Assembly: GCA_030533445.1 (NCBI GenBank)
Contig: JARPUW010000495.1
Location: 124,001-188,000 of the forward strand
Length of the DNA: 64,000 bases
From: Cyprinodon diabolis
Lineage: Eukaryota > Chordata > Actinopteri > Cyprinodontiformes > Cyprinodontidae
Direction: 5' to 3'
Shown here: positions 26,020-39,825 of the stretch, piece after piece
Layout of the letters: each line of letters opens with the position of its first letter
How positions within the stretch are numbered: the stretch's first letter is position 1
Position numbers and translations under genes: made by a program
Notes under the pieces: model-generated
Seen by the model: the letters and a program-made list of their open reading frames with translations, nothing else
Database searches by the model: none
What the model was told of the DNA's origin: nothing

Positions 26020-28143
26020 AGTTTTCAGCTCTAGATGATTGCCAGAAAAGATCATGGCTGTATCATTAATGGTTTGTCTGTTACAACTCCAGAGGCCAAA
26101 ATGGCATTATCTCACTGTGAAAAGAGCGTTTTGGCCTCAACTTCTGTTTTGAAGCTTGGAACCAAAAACATCTGCTCAAATCTACTTTTTATTGTTAGTT
26201 TTCAGCTCTAGATGATTGCCAGAAAAGATCATGGCTGTATCATTAATGGTTTGTCTGTTACAACTCCAGAGGCCAAAATGGCATTATCTCACTGTGAAAA
26301 GAGCGTTTTGGCCTCAACTACTGTTTTGAAGCTTGGAACCAAAAACATCTGCTCAAATCTACTTTTTATTGTTAGTTTTCAGCTCTAGATGATTGCCAGA
26401 AAAGATCATGGCTGTATCATTAATGGTTTGTCTGTTACAACTCCAGAGGCCAAAATGGCATTATCTCACTGTGAAAAGAGCGTTTTGGCCTCAACTTCTG
26501 TTTTGAAGCTTGGAACCAAAAACACCTGCTCAAATCTACTTTATATTGTTATTTTTCAGCTCTAGATGATTGCGAGAAAAGATCATGGCTGTATCATTAA
26601 TGGTTTGTCTGTTACAACTCCAGAGGCCAAAATGGCATTATCTCACTGTGAAAAGAGCGTTTTGGCCTCAACTTCTGTTTTGAAGCTTGGAACCAAAAAC
26701 ACCTGCTAAAATCTAATTTATATTGTTAGTTTTCAGCTCTAGATGATTGCCAGAAAAGGTCATGGCTGTATCATTAATGGTTTGTCTGTTACAACTCCAG
26801 AGGCCAAAATGGCATTATCTCACTGTGAAAAGAGCGTTTTGGCCTCAACTTCTGTTTTGAAGCTTGGAACCAAAAACATCTGCTCAAATCTACTTTATAT
26901 TGTTAGTTTTCAGCTCTAGATGATTGCCAGAAAAGATCATGGCTGTATCATTAATGGTTTGTCTGTTACAACTCCAGAGGCCAAAATGGCATTATCTCAC
27001 TGTGAAAAGAGCGTTTTGGCCTCAACTACTGTTTTGAAGCTTGGAACCAAAAACATCTGCTCAAATCTACTTTTTATTGTTAGTTTTCAGCTCTAGATGA
27101 TTGCCAGAAAAGATCATGGCTGTATCATTAATGGTTTGTCTGTTACAACTCCAGAGGCCAAAATGGCATTATCTCACTGTGAAAAGAGCGTTTTGGCCTC
27201 AACTTCTGTTTTGAAGCTTGGAACCAAAAACACCTGCTCAAATCTACTTTATATTGTTAGTTTTCAGCTCTAGATGATTGCCAGAAAAGGTCATGGCTGT
27301 ATCATTAATGGTTTGTCTGTTACAACTCCAGAGGCCAAAATGGCATTATCTCACTGTGAAAAGAGCGTTTTGGCCTCAACTTCTGTTTTGAAGCTTGGAA
27401 CCAAAAACACCTGCTAAAATCTAATTTATATTGTTAGTTTTCAGCTCTAGATGATTGCCAGAAAAGGTCATGGCTGTATCATTAATGGTTTGTCTGTTAC
27501 AACTCCAGAGGCCAAAATGGCATTATCTCACTGTGAAAAGAGCGTTTTGGCCTCAACTTCTGATTTGAAGCTTGGAACCAAAAACACCTGCTCAAATCTA
27601 CTTTATATTGTTATTTTTCAGCTCTAGATGATTGCCAGAAAAGATCATGGCTGTATCATTAATGGTTTGTCTGTTACAACTCCAGAGGCCAAAATGGCAT
27701 TATCTCACTGTGAAAAGAGCGTTTTGGCCTCAACTTCTGTTTTGAAGCTTGGAACCAAAAACATCTGCTCAAATCTACTTTATATTGTTAGTTTTCAGCT
27801 CTAGATGATTGCCAGAAAAGATCATGGCTGTATCATTAATGGTTTGTCTGTTACAACTCCAGAGGCCAAAATGGCATTATCTCACTGTGAAAAGAGCGTT
27901 TTGGCCTCAACTTCTGTTTTGAAGCTTGGAACCAAAAACATCTGCTCAAATCTACTTTTTATTGTTAGTTTTCAGCTCTAGATGATTGCCAGAAAAGATC
28001 ATGGCTGTATCATTAATGGTTTGTCTGTTACAACTCCAGAGGCCAAAATGGCATTATCTCACTGTGAAAAGAGCGTTTTGGCCTCAACTACTGTTTTGAA
28101 GCTTGGAACCAAAAACATCTGCTCAAATCTACTTTTTATTGTT
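26020..28143 (+). repeat. Mosaic block, monomers 148-159
   Basis: Short runs of I*, A124-I*, P and R-type monomers recur here with changing spacers and no fixed unit: I*, A124, P, X (private attgcgag), R-I, A124, P, R-X, R-D-P, T2-I, I*, A124. The runs R-D-P, T2-I, I*, A124 foreshadow the 9-monomer units that follow. The attgcgag change in monomer 151 (26551) adds a second CpG. Confidence 0.82.
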
Positions 28144-31100
28144 AGTTTTCAGCTCTAGATGATTGCCAGAAAAGATCATGGCTGTATCATTAATGGTTTG
28201 TCTGTTACAACTCCAGAGGCCAAAATGGCATTATCTCACTGTGAAAAGAGCGTTTTGGCCTCAACTTCTGTTTTGAAGCTTGGAACCAAAAACACCTGCT
28301 CAAATCTACTTTATATTGTTATTTTTCAGCTCTAGATGATTGCCAGAAAAGATCATGGCTGTATCATTAATGGTTTGTCTGCTACAACTCCAGAGGCCAA
28401 AATGGCATTATCTCACTGTGAAAAGAGCGTTTTGGCCTCAACTTCTGTTTTGAAGCTTGGAACCAAAAACATCTGCTCAAATCTACTTTATATTGTTAGT
28501 TTTCAGCTCTAGATGATTGCCAGAAAAGATCATGGCTGTATCATTAATGGTTTGTCTGTTACAACTCCAGAGGCCAAAATGGCATTATCTCACTGTGAAA
28601 AGAGCGTTTTGGCCTCAACTTCTGTTTTGAAGCTTGGAACCAAAAACACCTGCTAAAATCTAATTTATATTGTTAGTTTTCAGCTCTAGATGATTGCCAG
28701 AAAAGGTCATGGCTGTATCATTAATGGTTTGTCTGTTACAACTCCAGAGGCCAAAATGGCATTATCTCACTGTGAAAAGAGCGTTTTGGCCTCAACTTCT
28801 GATTTGAAGCTTGGAACCAAAAACACCTGCTCAAATCTACTTTATATTGTTATTTTTCAGCTCTAGATGATTGCCAGAAAAGATCATGGCTGTATCATTA
28901 ATGGTTTGTCTGTTACAACTCCAGAGGCCAAAATGGCATTATCTCACTGTGAAAAGAGCGTTTTGGCCTCAACTTCTGTTTTGAAGCTTGGAACCAAAAA
29001 CATCTGCTCAAATCTACTTTATATTGTTAGTTTTCAGCTCTAGATGATTGCCAGAAAAGATCATGGCTGTATCATTAATGGTTTGTCTGTTACAACTCCA
29101 GAGGCCAAAATGGCATTATCTCACTGTGAAAAGAGCGTTTTGGCCTCAACTTCTGTTTTGAAGCTTGGAACCAAAAACATCTGCTCAAATCTACTTTTTA
29201 TTGTTAGTTTTCAGCTCTAGATGATTGCCAGAAAAGATCATGGCTGTATCATTAATGGTTTGTCTGTTACAACTCCAGAGGCCAAAATGGCATTATCTCA
29301 CTGTGAAAAGAGCGTTTTGGCCTCAACTACTGTTTTGAAGCTTGGAACAGAAAACATCTGCTCAAATCTACTTTTTATTGTTAGTTTTCAGCTCTAGATG
29401 ATTGCCAGAAAAGATCATGGCTGTATCATTAATGGTTTGTCTGTTACAACTCCAGAGGCCAAAATGGCATTATCTCACTGTGAAAAGAGCGTTTTGGCCT
29501 CAACTTCTGATTTGAAGCTTGGAACCAAAAACATCTGCTCAAATCTACTTTATATTGTTAGTTTTCAGCTCTAGATGATTGCCAGAAAAGATAATGGCTG
29601 TATCATTAATGGTTTGTCTGTTACAACTCCAGAGGCCAAAATGACATTATCTCACTGTGAAAAGAGCGTTTTGGCCTCAACTTCTGTTTTGAAGCTTGGA
29701 ACCAAAAACACCTGCTAAAATCTACTTTTTATTGTTAGTTTTCAGCTCTAGATGATTGCCAGAAAAGATCATGGCTGTATCATTAATGGTTTGTCTGTTA
29801 CAACTCCAGAGGCCAAAATGGCATTATCTCACTGTGAAAAGAGCGTTTTGGCCTCAACTTCTGTTTTGAAGCTTGGAACCAAAAACACCTGCTCAAATCT
29901 ACTTTATATTGTTATTTTTCAGCTCTAGATGATTGCCAGAAAAGATCATGGCTGTATCATTAATGGTTTGTCTGCTACAACTCCAGAGGCCAAAATGGCA
30001 TTATCTCACTGTGAAAAGAGCGTTTTGGCCTCAACTTCTGTTTTGAAGCTTGGAACCAAAAACATCTGCTCAAATCTACTTTATATTGTTAGTTTTCAGC
30101 TCTAGATGATTGCCAGAAAAGATCATGGCTGTATCATTAATGGTTTGTCTGTTACAACTCCAGAGGCCAAAATGGCATTATCTCACTGTGAAAAGAGCGT
30201 TTTGGCCTCAACTTCTGTTTTGAAGCTTGGAACCAAAAACACCTGCTAAAATCTAATTTATATTGTTAGTTTTCAGCTCTAGATGATTGCCAGAAAAGGT
30301 CATGGCTGTATCATTAATGGTTTGTCTGTTACAACTCCAGAGGCCAAAATGGCATTATCTCACTGTGAAAAGAGCGTTTTGGCCTCAACTTCTGATTTGA
30401 AGCTTGGAACCAAAAACACCTGCTCAAATCTACTTTATATTGTTATTTTTCAGCTCTAGATGATTGCCAGAAAAGATCATGGCTGTATCATTAATGGTTT
30501 GTCTGTTACAACTCCAGAGGCCAAAATGGCATTATCTCACTGTGAAAAGAGCGTTTTGGCCTCAACTTCTGTTTTGAAGCTTGGAACCAAAAACATCTGC
30601 TCAAATCTACTTTATATTGTTAGTTTTCAGCTCTAGATGATTGCCAGAAAAGATCATGGCTGTATCATTAATGGTTTGTCTGTTACAACTCCAGAGGCCA
30701 AAATGGCATTATCTCACTGTGAAAAGAGCGTTTTGGCCTCAACTTCTGTTTTGAAGCTTGGAACCAAAAACATCTGCTCAAATCTACTTTTTATTGTTAG
30801 TTTTCAGCTCTAGATGATTGCCAGAAAAGATCATGGCTGTATCATTAATGGTTTGTCTGTTACAACTCCAGAGGCCAAAATGGCATTATCTCACTGTGAA
30901 AAGAGCGTTTTGGCCTCAACTACTGTTTTGAAGCTTGGAACAGAAAACATCTGCTCAAATCTACTTTTTATTGTTAGTTTTCAGCTCTAGATGATTGCCA
31001 GAAAAGATCATGGCTGTATCATTAATGGTTTGTCTGTTACAACTCCAGAGGCCAAAATGGCATTATCTCACTGTGAAAAGAGCGTTTTGGCCTCAACTTC

Positions 31101-31329
31101 TGATTTGAAGCTTGGAACCAAAAACATCTGCTCAAATCTACTTTATATTGTTAGTTTTCAGCTCTAGATGATTGCCAGAAAAGATAATGGCTGTATCATT
31201 AATGGTTTGTCTGTTACAACTCCAGAGGCCAAAATGACATTATCTCACTGTGAAAAGAGCGTTTTGGCCTCAACTTCTGTTTTGAAGCTTGGAACCAAAA
31301 ACACCTGCTAAAATCTAATTTATATTGTT
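28144..31329 (+). repeat. 9-monomer HOR, two tandem copies (1593 bp each)
   Basis: Units are 28144-29736 and 29737-31329. Each runs P; T2 with C62; X; R-D-P; T2-V-I; I*; A124 with acagaaaac; D-I; n. The copies agree at every diagnostic site I followed except the last monomer: copy 1 ends in a chimeric tail (monomer 168) and copy 2 in a normal X tail (monomer 177). Confidence 0.91.
29560..29736 (+). repeat. Chimeric monomer 168 (X head, I* tail)
   Basis: The left part is class n (A34, A85) and continues into the X-specific acctgctaaa, with A158 at 29717. The tail then switches to C166 (29725) and T170, which belong to I* monomers. The homologous monomer 177 keeps the full X tail. The switch therefore lies within about 8 bp, 29717-29725. 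It sits exactly between the two 9-monomer units, as expected for the exchange that created or resolved the duplication. Confidence 0.82.
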
Positions 31330-33453
31330 AGTTTTCAGCTCTAGATGATTGCCAGAAAAGATCATGGCTGTATCATTAATGGTTTGTCTGTTACAACTCC
31401 AGAGGCCAAAATGGCATTATCTCACTGTGAAAAGAGCGTTTTGGCCTCAACTTCTGATTTGAAGCTTGGAACCAAAAACTTCTGCTCAAATCTGCTTTAT
31501 ATTGTTAGTTTTCAGCTCTAGATGATTGCCAGAAAAGATCATGGCTGTATCATTAATGGTTTGTCTGTTACAACTCCAGAGGCCAAAATGGCATTATCTC
31601 ACTGTGAAAAGAGCGTTTTGGCCTCAACTTCTGATTTGAAGCTTGGAACCAAAAACATCTGCTCAAATCTACTTTATATTGTTAGTTTTCAGCTCTAGAT
31701 GATTGCCAGAAAAGATCATGGCTGTATCATTAATGGTTTGTCTGTTACAACTCCAGAGGCCAAAATGGCATTATCTCACTGTGAAAAGAGCGTTTTGGCC
31801 TCAACTTCTGTTTTGAAGCTTGGAACCAAAAACACCTGCTAAAATCTAATTTATATTGTTAGTTTTCAGCTCTAGATGATTGCCAGAAAAGATCATGGCT
31901 GTATCATTAATGGTTTGTCTGTTACAACTCCAGAGGCCAAAATGGCATTATCTCACTGTGAAAAGAGCGTTTTGGCCTCAACTTCTGATTTGAAGCTTGG
32001 AACCAAAAACATCTGCTCAAATCTACTTTATATTGTTAGTTTTCAACTCTAGATGATTGCCAGAAAAGATCATGGCTGTATCATTAATGGTTTGTCTGTT
32101 ACAACTCCAGAGGCCAAAATGGCATTATCTCACTGTGAAAAGAGCGTTTTGGCCTCAACTTCTGATTTGAAGCTTGGAACCAAAAACATCTGCTCAAATC
32201 TACTTTATATTGTTAGTTTTCAGCTCTAGATGATTGCCAGAAAAGATCATGGCTGTATCATTAATGGTTTGTCTGTTACAACTCCAGAGGCCAAAATGGC
32301 ATTATCTCACTGTGAAAAGAGCGTTTTGGCCTCAACTTCTGTTTTGAAGCTTGGAACCAAAAACACCTGCTAAAATCTAATTTATATTGTTAGTTTTCAG
32401 CTCTAGATGATTGCCAGAAAAGATCATGGCTGTATCATAAATGGTTTGTCTGTTACAACTCCAGAGGCCAAAATGGCATTATCTCACTGTGAAAAGAGCG
32501 TTTTGGCCTCAACTTCTGTTTTGAAGCTTGGAACCAAAAACATCTGCTCAAATCTACTTTATATTGTTAGTTTTCAGCTCTAGATGATTGCCAGAAAAGA
32601 TCATGGCTGTATCATTAATGGTTTGTCTGCTAAACCTCCAGAGGCCAAAATGGCATTATCTCACTGTGAAAAGAGCGTTTTGGCCTCAACTTCTGTTTTG
32701 AAGCTTGGAACCAAAAACATCTGCTCAAATCTACTTTATATTGTTAGTTTTCAGCTCTAGATGATAACCAGAAAAGATCATGGCTGTATCATTAATGGTT
32801 TGTCTGTTACAACTCCAGAGGCCAAAATGGCATTATCTCACTGTGAAAAGAGCGTTTTGGCCTCAACTTCTGATTTGAAGCTTGGAACCAAAAACATCTG
32901 CTCAAATCTACTTTGTATTGTTAGTTTTCAGCTCTAGATGATTGCCAGAAAAGATCATGGCTGTATCATTAATGGTTTGTCTGTTACAACTCCAGAGGCC
33001 AAAATGGCATTATCTCACTGTGAAAAGAGCGTTTTGGCCTCAACTTCTGTTTTGAAGCTTGGAACCAAAAACACCTGCTAAAATCTAATTTATATTGTTA
33101 GTTTTCAGCTCTAGATGATTGCCAGAAAAGATCATGGCTGTATCATTAATGGTTTGTCTGTTACAACTCCAGAGGCCAAAATGGCATTATCTCACTGTGA
33201 AAAGAGCGTTTTGGCCTCAACTTCTGATTTGAAGCTTGGAACCAAAAACTTCTGCTCAAATCTACTTTATATTGTTAGTTTTCAGCTCTAGATGATTGCC
33301 AGAAAAGATCATGGCTGTATCATTAATGGTTTGTCTGTTACAACTCCAGAGGCCAAAATGGCATTATCTCACTGTGAAAAGAGCGTTTTGGCCTCAACTT
33401 CTGTTTTGAAGCTTGGAACCAAAAACACCTGCTAAAATCTAATTTATATTGTT
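31330..33453 (+). repeat. Mosaic block, monomers 178-189
   Basis: Order: T151/G165 D, D-I, X, D-I, A9 D-I, X, k, C62 with a private gctaaacct, A21A22 (gataacc) D-I with ctttgtatt, X, T151 D, X. The run D-I, X, D-I, A9 D-I, X, k matches 2656-3894 and 9559-10443 except that one A9 monomer is missing. This is a displaced relative of the 37-mer start. The last two monomers already match 23365-23718. Confidence 0.83.
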
Positions 33454-36400
33454 AGTTTTCAGCTCTAGATGATTGCCAGAAAAGGTCATGGCTGTATCAT
33501 TAATGGTTTGTCTGTTACAACTCCAGAGGCCAAAATGGCATTATCTCACTGTGAAAAGAGCGTTTTGGCCTCAACTTCTGATTTGAAGCTTGGAACCAAA
33601 AACACCTGCTCAAATCTACTTTATATTGTTATTTTTCAGCTCTAGATGATTGCCAGAAAAGATCATGGCTGTATCATTAATGGTTTGTCTGTTACAACTC
33701 CAGAGGCCAAAATGGCATTATCTCACTGTGAAAAGAGCGTTTTGGCCTCAACTTCTGTTTTGAAGCTTGGAACCAAAAACATCTGCTCAAATCTACTTTT
33801 TATTGTTAGTTTTCAGCTCTAGATGATTGCCAGAAAAGATCATGGCTGTATCATTAATGGTTTGTCTGTTACAACTCCAGAGGCCAAAATGGCATTATCT
33901 CACTGTGAAAAGAGCGTTTTGGCCTCAACTTCTGTTTTGAAGCTTGGAACCAAAAACACCTGCTCAAATCTACTTTATATTGTTATTTTTCAGCTCTAGA
34001 TGATTGCCAGAAAAGATCATGGCTGTATCATTAATGGTTTGTCTGTTACAACTCCAGAGGCCAAAATGGCATTATCTCACTGTGAAAAGAGCGTTTTGGC
34101 CTCAACTTCTGATTTGAAGCTTGGAACCAAAAACATCTGCTCAAATCTACTTTATATTGTTACTTTTCAGCTCTAGATGATTGCCAGAAAAGATCATGGC
34201 TGTATCATAAATGGTTTGTCTGTTACAACTCCAGAGGCCAAAATGGCATTATCTCACTGTGAAAAGAGCGTTTTGGCCTCAACTTCTGTTTTGAAGCTTG
34301 GAACCAAAAACATCTGCTCAAATCTACTTTATATTGTTAGTTTTCAGCTCTAGATGATTGCCAGAAAAGATCATGGCTGTATCATTAATGGTTTGTCTGC
34401 TACAACTCCAGAGGCCAAAATGGCATTATCTCACTGTGAAAAGAGCGTTTTGGCCTCAACTTCTGTTTTGAAGCTTGGAACCAAAAACATCTGCTCAAAT
34501 CTACTTTATATTGTTAGTTTTCAGCTCTAGATGATTGCCAGAAAAGATCATGGCTGTATCATTAATGGTTTGTCTGTTACAACTCCAGAGGCCAAAATGG
34601 CATTATCTCACTGTGAAAAGAGCGTTTTGCCCTCAAATTCTGATTTGAAGCTTGGAACCAAAAACATCTGCTCAAATCTACTTTATATTGTTAGTTTTCA
34701 GCTCTAGATGATTGCCAGAAAAGATAATGGCTGTATCATTAATGGTTTGTCTGTTACAACTCCAGAGGCCAAAATGACATTATCTCACTGTGAAAAGAGC
34801 GGTTTGGCCTCAACTTCTGTTTTGAAGCTTGGAACCAAAAACACCTGCTAAAATCTAATTTATATTGTTAGTTTTCAGCTCTAGATGATTGCCAGAAAAG
34901 ATCATGGCTGTATCATTAATGGTTTGTCTGTTACAACTCCAGAGGCCAAAATGGCATTATCTCACTGTGAAAAGAGCGCTTTGGCCTCAACTTCTGATTT
35001 GAAGCTTGGAACCAAAAACATCTGCTCAAATCTACTTTATATTGTTAGTTTTCAGCTCTAGATGATTGCCAGAAAAGATCATGGCTGTATCATAAATGGT
35101 TTGTCTGTTACAACTCCAGAGGCCAAAATGGCATTATCTCACTGTGAAAAGAGCGTTTTGGCCTCAACTTCTGTTTTGAAGCTTGGAACCAAAAACATCT
35201 GCTCAAATCTACTTTATATTGTTAGTTTTCAGCTCTAGATGATTGCCAGAAAAGATCATGGCTGTATCATTAATGGTTTGTCTGCTACAACTCCAGAGGC
35301 CAAAATGGCATTATCTCACTGTGAAAAGAGCGTTTTGGCCTCAACTTCTGTTTTGAAGCTTGGAACCAAAAACATCTGCTCAAATCTACTTTATATTGTT
35401 AGTTTTCAGCTCTAGATGATTGCCAGAAAAGATCATGGCTGTATCATTAATGGTTTGTCTGTTACAACTCCAGAGGCCAAAATGGCATTATCTCACTGTG
35501 AAAAGAGCGTTTTGGCCTCAACTTCTGATTTGAAGCTTGGAACCAAAAACATCTGCTCAAATCTACTTTATATTGTTAGTTTTCAGCTCTAGATGATTGC
35601 CAGAAAAGATCATGGCTGTATCATTAATGGTTTGTCTGTTACAACTCCAGAGGCCAAAATGGCATTATCTCACTGTGAAAAGAGCGTTTTGGCCTCAACT
35701 TCTGATTTGAAGCTTGGAACCAAAAACTTCTACTCAAATCTACTTTATATTGTTAGTTTTCAGCTCTAGATGATTGCCAGAAAAGATCATGGCTGTATCA
35801 TTAATGGTTTGTCTGTTACAACTCCAGAGGCCAAAATGGCATTATCTCACTGTGAAAAGAGCGTTTTGGCCTCAACTTCTGATTTGAAGCTTGGAACCAA
35901 AAACACCTGCTCAAATCTACTTTATATTGTTAGTTTTCAGCTCTAGATGATTGCCAGAAAAGATCATGGCTGTATCATTAATGGTTTGTCTGTTACAACT
36001 CCAGAGGCCAAAATGGCATTATTTCACTGTGAAAAGAGCGTTTTGGCCTCAACTTCTGTTTTGAAGCTTGGAACCAAAAACATCTGCTCAAATCTACTTT
36101 ATATTGTTAGTTTTCAGCTCTAGATGATTGCCAGAAAAGATCATGGCTGTATCATAAATGGTTTGTCTGTTACAACTCCAGAGGCCAAAATGGCATTATC
36201 TCACTGTGAAAAGAGCGTTTTGGCCTCAACTTCTGTTTTGAAGCTTGGAACCAAAAACATCTGCTCAAATCTACTTTATATTGTTAGTTTTCAGCTCTAG
36301 ATGATTGCCAGAAAAGATCATGGCTGTATCATTAATGGTTTGTCTGTTACAACTCCAGAGGCCAAAATGGCATTATCTCACTGTGAAAAGAGCGTTTTGG

Positions 36401-39400
36401 CCTCAACTTCTGATTTGAAGCTTGGAACCAAAAACACCTGCTCAAATCTACTTTATATTGTTAGTTTTCAGCTCTAGATGATTGCCAGAAAAGATCATGG
36501 CTGTATCATTAATGGTTTGTCTGTTACAACTCCAGAGGCCAAAATGGCATTATTTCACTGTGAAAAGAGCGTTTTGGCCTCAACTTCTGTTTTGAAGCTT
36601 GGAACCAAAAACATCTGCTCAAATCTACTTTATATTGTTAGTTTTCAGCTCTAGATGATTGCCAGAAAAGATCATGGCTGTATCATAAATGGTTTGTCTG
36701 TTACAACTCCAGAGGCCAAAATGGCATTATCTCACTGTGAAAAGAGCGTTTTGGCCTCAACTTCTGTTTTGAAGCTTGGAACCAAAAACATCTGCTCAAA
36801 TCTACTTTTTATTGTTAGTTTTCAGCTCTAGATGATTGCCAGAAAAGATCATGGCTGTATCATTAATAGTTTGTCTGTTACAACTCCAGAGGCCAAAATG
36901 GCATTATCTCACTGTGAAAAGAGCGTTTTGGCCTCAACTTCTGTTTTGAAGCTTGGAACCAAAAACATCTGCTCAAATCTACTTTTTATTGTTAGTTTTC
37001 AGTTCTAGATGATTGCCAGAAAAGATCATGGCTGTATCATTAATGGTTTGTCTGTTACAACTCCAGAGGCCAAAATGGCATTATCTCACTGTGAAAAGAG
37101 CGTTTTGGCCTCAACTTCTGTTTTGAAGCTTGGAACCAAAAACACCTGCTCAAATCTACTTTATATTGTTATTTTTCAGCTCTAGATGATTGCCAGAAAA
37201 GATCATGGCTGTATCATTAATGGTTTGTCTGTTACAACTCCAGAGGCCAAAATGGCATTATCTCACTGTGAAAAGAGCGTTTTGGCCTCAACTTCTGATT
37301 TGAAGCTTGGAACCAAAAACATCTGCTCAAATCTACTTTATATTGTTACTTTTCAGCTCTAGATGATTGCCAGAAAAGATCATGGCTGTATCATAAATGG
37401 TTTGTCTGTTACAACTCCAGAGGCCAAAATGGCATTATCTCACTGTGAAAAGAGCGTTTTGGCCTCAACTTCTGTTTTGAAGCTTGGAACCAAAAACATC
37501 TGCTCAAATCTACTTTATATTGTTAGTTTTCAGCTCTAGATGATTGCCAGAAAAGATCATGGCTGTATCATTAATGGTTTGTCTGCTACAACTCCAGAGG
37601 CCAAAATGGCATTATCTCACTGTGAAAAGAGCGTTTTGGCCTCAACTTCTGTTTTGAAGCTTGGAACCAAAAACATCTGCTCAAATCTACTTTATATTGT
37701 TAGTTTTCAGCTCTAGATGATTGCCAGAAAAGATCATGGCTGTATCATTAATGGTTTGTCTGTTACAACTCCAGAGGCCAAAATGGCATTATCTCACTGT
37801 GAAAAGAGCGTTTTGGCCTCAAATTCTGATTTGAAGCTTGGAACCAAAAACATCTGCTCAAATCTACTTTATATTGTTAGTTTTCAGCTCTAGATGATTG
37901 CCAGAAAAGATAATGGCTGTATCATTAATGGTTTGTCTGTTACAACTCCAGAGGCCAAAATGACATTATCTCACTGTGAAAAGAGCGTTTTGGCCTCAAC
38001 TTCTGTTTTGAAGCTTGGAACCAAAAACACCTGCTAAAATCTAATTTATATTGTTAGTTTTCAGCTCTAGATGATTGCCAGAAAAGATCATGGCTGTATC
38101 ATTAATGGTTTGTCTGTTACAACTCCAGAGGCCAAAATGGCATTATCTCACTGTGAAAAGAGCGCTTTGGCCTCAACTTCTGATTTGAAGCTTGGAACCA
38201 AAAACATCTGCTCAAATCTACTTTATATTGTTAGTTTTCAGCTCTAGATGATTGCCAGAAAAGATCATGGCTGTATCATAAATGGTTTGTCTGTTACAAC
38301 TCCAGAGGCCAAAATGGCATTATCTCACTGTGAAAAGAGCGTTTTGGCCTCAACTTCTGTTTTGAAGCTTGGAACCAAAAACATCTGCTCAAATCTACTT
38401 TATATTGTTAGTTTTCAGCTCTAGATGATTGCCAGAAAAGATCATGGCTGTATCATTAATGGTTTGTCTGCTACAACTCCAGAGGCCAAAATGGCATTAT
38501 CTCACTGTGAAAAGAGCGTTTTGGCCTCAACTTCTGTTTTGAAGCTTGGAACCAAAAACATCTGCTCAAATCTACTTTATATTGTTAGTTTTCAGCTCTA
38601 GATGATTGCCAGAAAAGATCATGGCTGTATCATTAATGGTTTGTCTGTTACAACTCCAGAGGCCAAAATGGCATTATCTCACTGTGAAAAGAGCGTTTTG
38701 GCCTCAACTTCTGATTTGAAGCTTGGAACCAAAAACATCTGCTCAAATCTACTTTATATTGTTAGTTTTCAGCTCTAGATGATTGCCAGAAAAGATCATG
38801 GCTGTATCATTAATGGTTTGTCTGTTACAACTCCAGAGGCCAAAATGGCATTATCTCACTGTGAAAAGAGCGTTTTGGCCTCAACTTCTGATTTGAAGCT
38901 TGGAACCAAAAACTTCTACTCAAATCTACTTTATATTGTTAGTTTTCAGCTCTAGATGATTGCCAGAAAAGATCATGGCTGTATCATTAATGGTTTGTCT
39001 GTTACAACTCCAGAGGCCAAAATGGCATTATCTCACTGTGAAAAGAGCGTTTTGGCCTCAACTTCTGATTTGAAGCTTGGAACCAAAAACACCTGCTCAA
39101 ATCTACTTTATATTGTTAGTTTTCAGCTCTAGATGATTGCCAGAAAAGATCATGGCTGTATCATTAATGGTTTGTCTGTTACAACTCCAGAGGCCAAAAT
39201 GGCATTATTTCACTGTGAAAAGAGCGTTTTGGCCTCAACTTCTGTTTTGAAGCTTGGAACCAAAAACATCTGCTCAAATCTACTTTATATTGTTAGTTTT
39301 CAGCTCTAGATGATTGCCAGAAAAGATCATGGCTGTATCATAAATGGTTTGTCTGTTACAACTCCAGAGGCCAAAATGGCATTATCTCACTGTGAAAAGA

Positions 39401-39825
39401 GCGTTTTGGCCTCAACTTCTGTTTTGAAGCTTGGAACCAAAAACATCTGCTCAAATCTACTTTATATTGTTAGTTTTCAGCTCTAGATGATTGCCAGAAA
39501 AGATCATGGCTGTATCATTAATGGTTTGTCTGCTACAACTCCAGAGGCCAAAATGGCATTATCTCACTGTGAAAAGAGCGTTTTGGCCTCAACTTCTGTT
39601 TTGAAGCTTGGAACCAAAAACATCTGCTCAAATCTACTTTATATTGTTAGTTTTCAGCTCTAGATGATAACCAGAAAAGATCATGGCTGTATCATTAATG
39701 GTTTGTCTGTTACAACTCCAGAGGCCAAAATGGCATTATCTCACTGTGAAAAGAGCGTTTTGGCCTCAACTTCTGTTTTGAAGCTTGGAACCAAAAACAC
39801 CTGCTAAAATCTAATTTATATTGTT
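33454..39825 (+). repeat. 36-monomer HOR, copy 1 (6372 bp)
   Basis: Monomers 190-225. Order: R-D-P, T2 I*, P, T2 D-I, C2 k, C62, gccctc D-I, n with gcggt, C110, k, C62, D-I, F, D-P, T92 (atttcac), k, D-P, T92, k I*, aatagtttg I*, T10 P, T2 D-I, C2 k, C62, aaattc D-I, n, C110, k, C62, D-I, F, D-P, T92, k, C62, A21A22 X. Two similar halves are visible within it, each carrying C2, n, C110, k, C62, D-I, F, D-P, T92, k. The unit is therefore itself a diverged duplication. A D-P, T92, k trimer is duplicated locally at 35755-36816. Confidence 0.91.
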
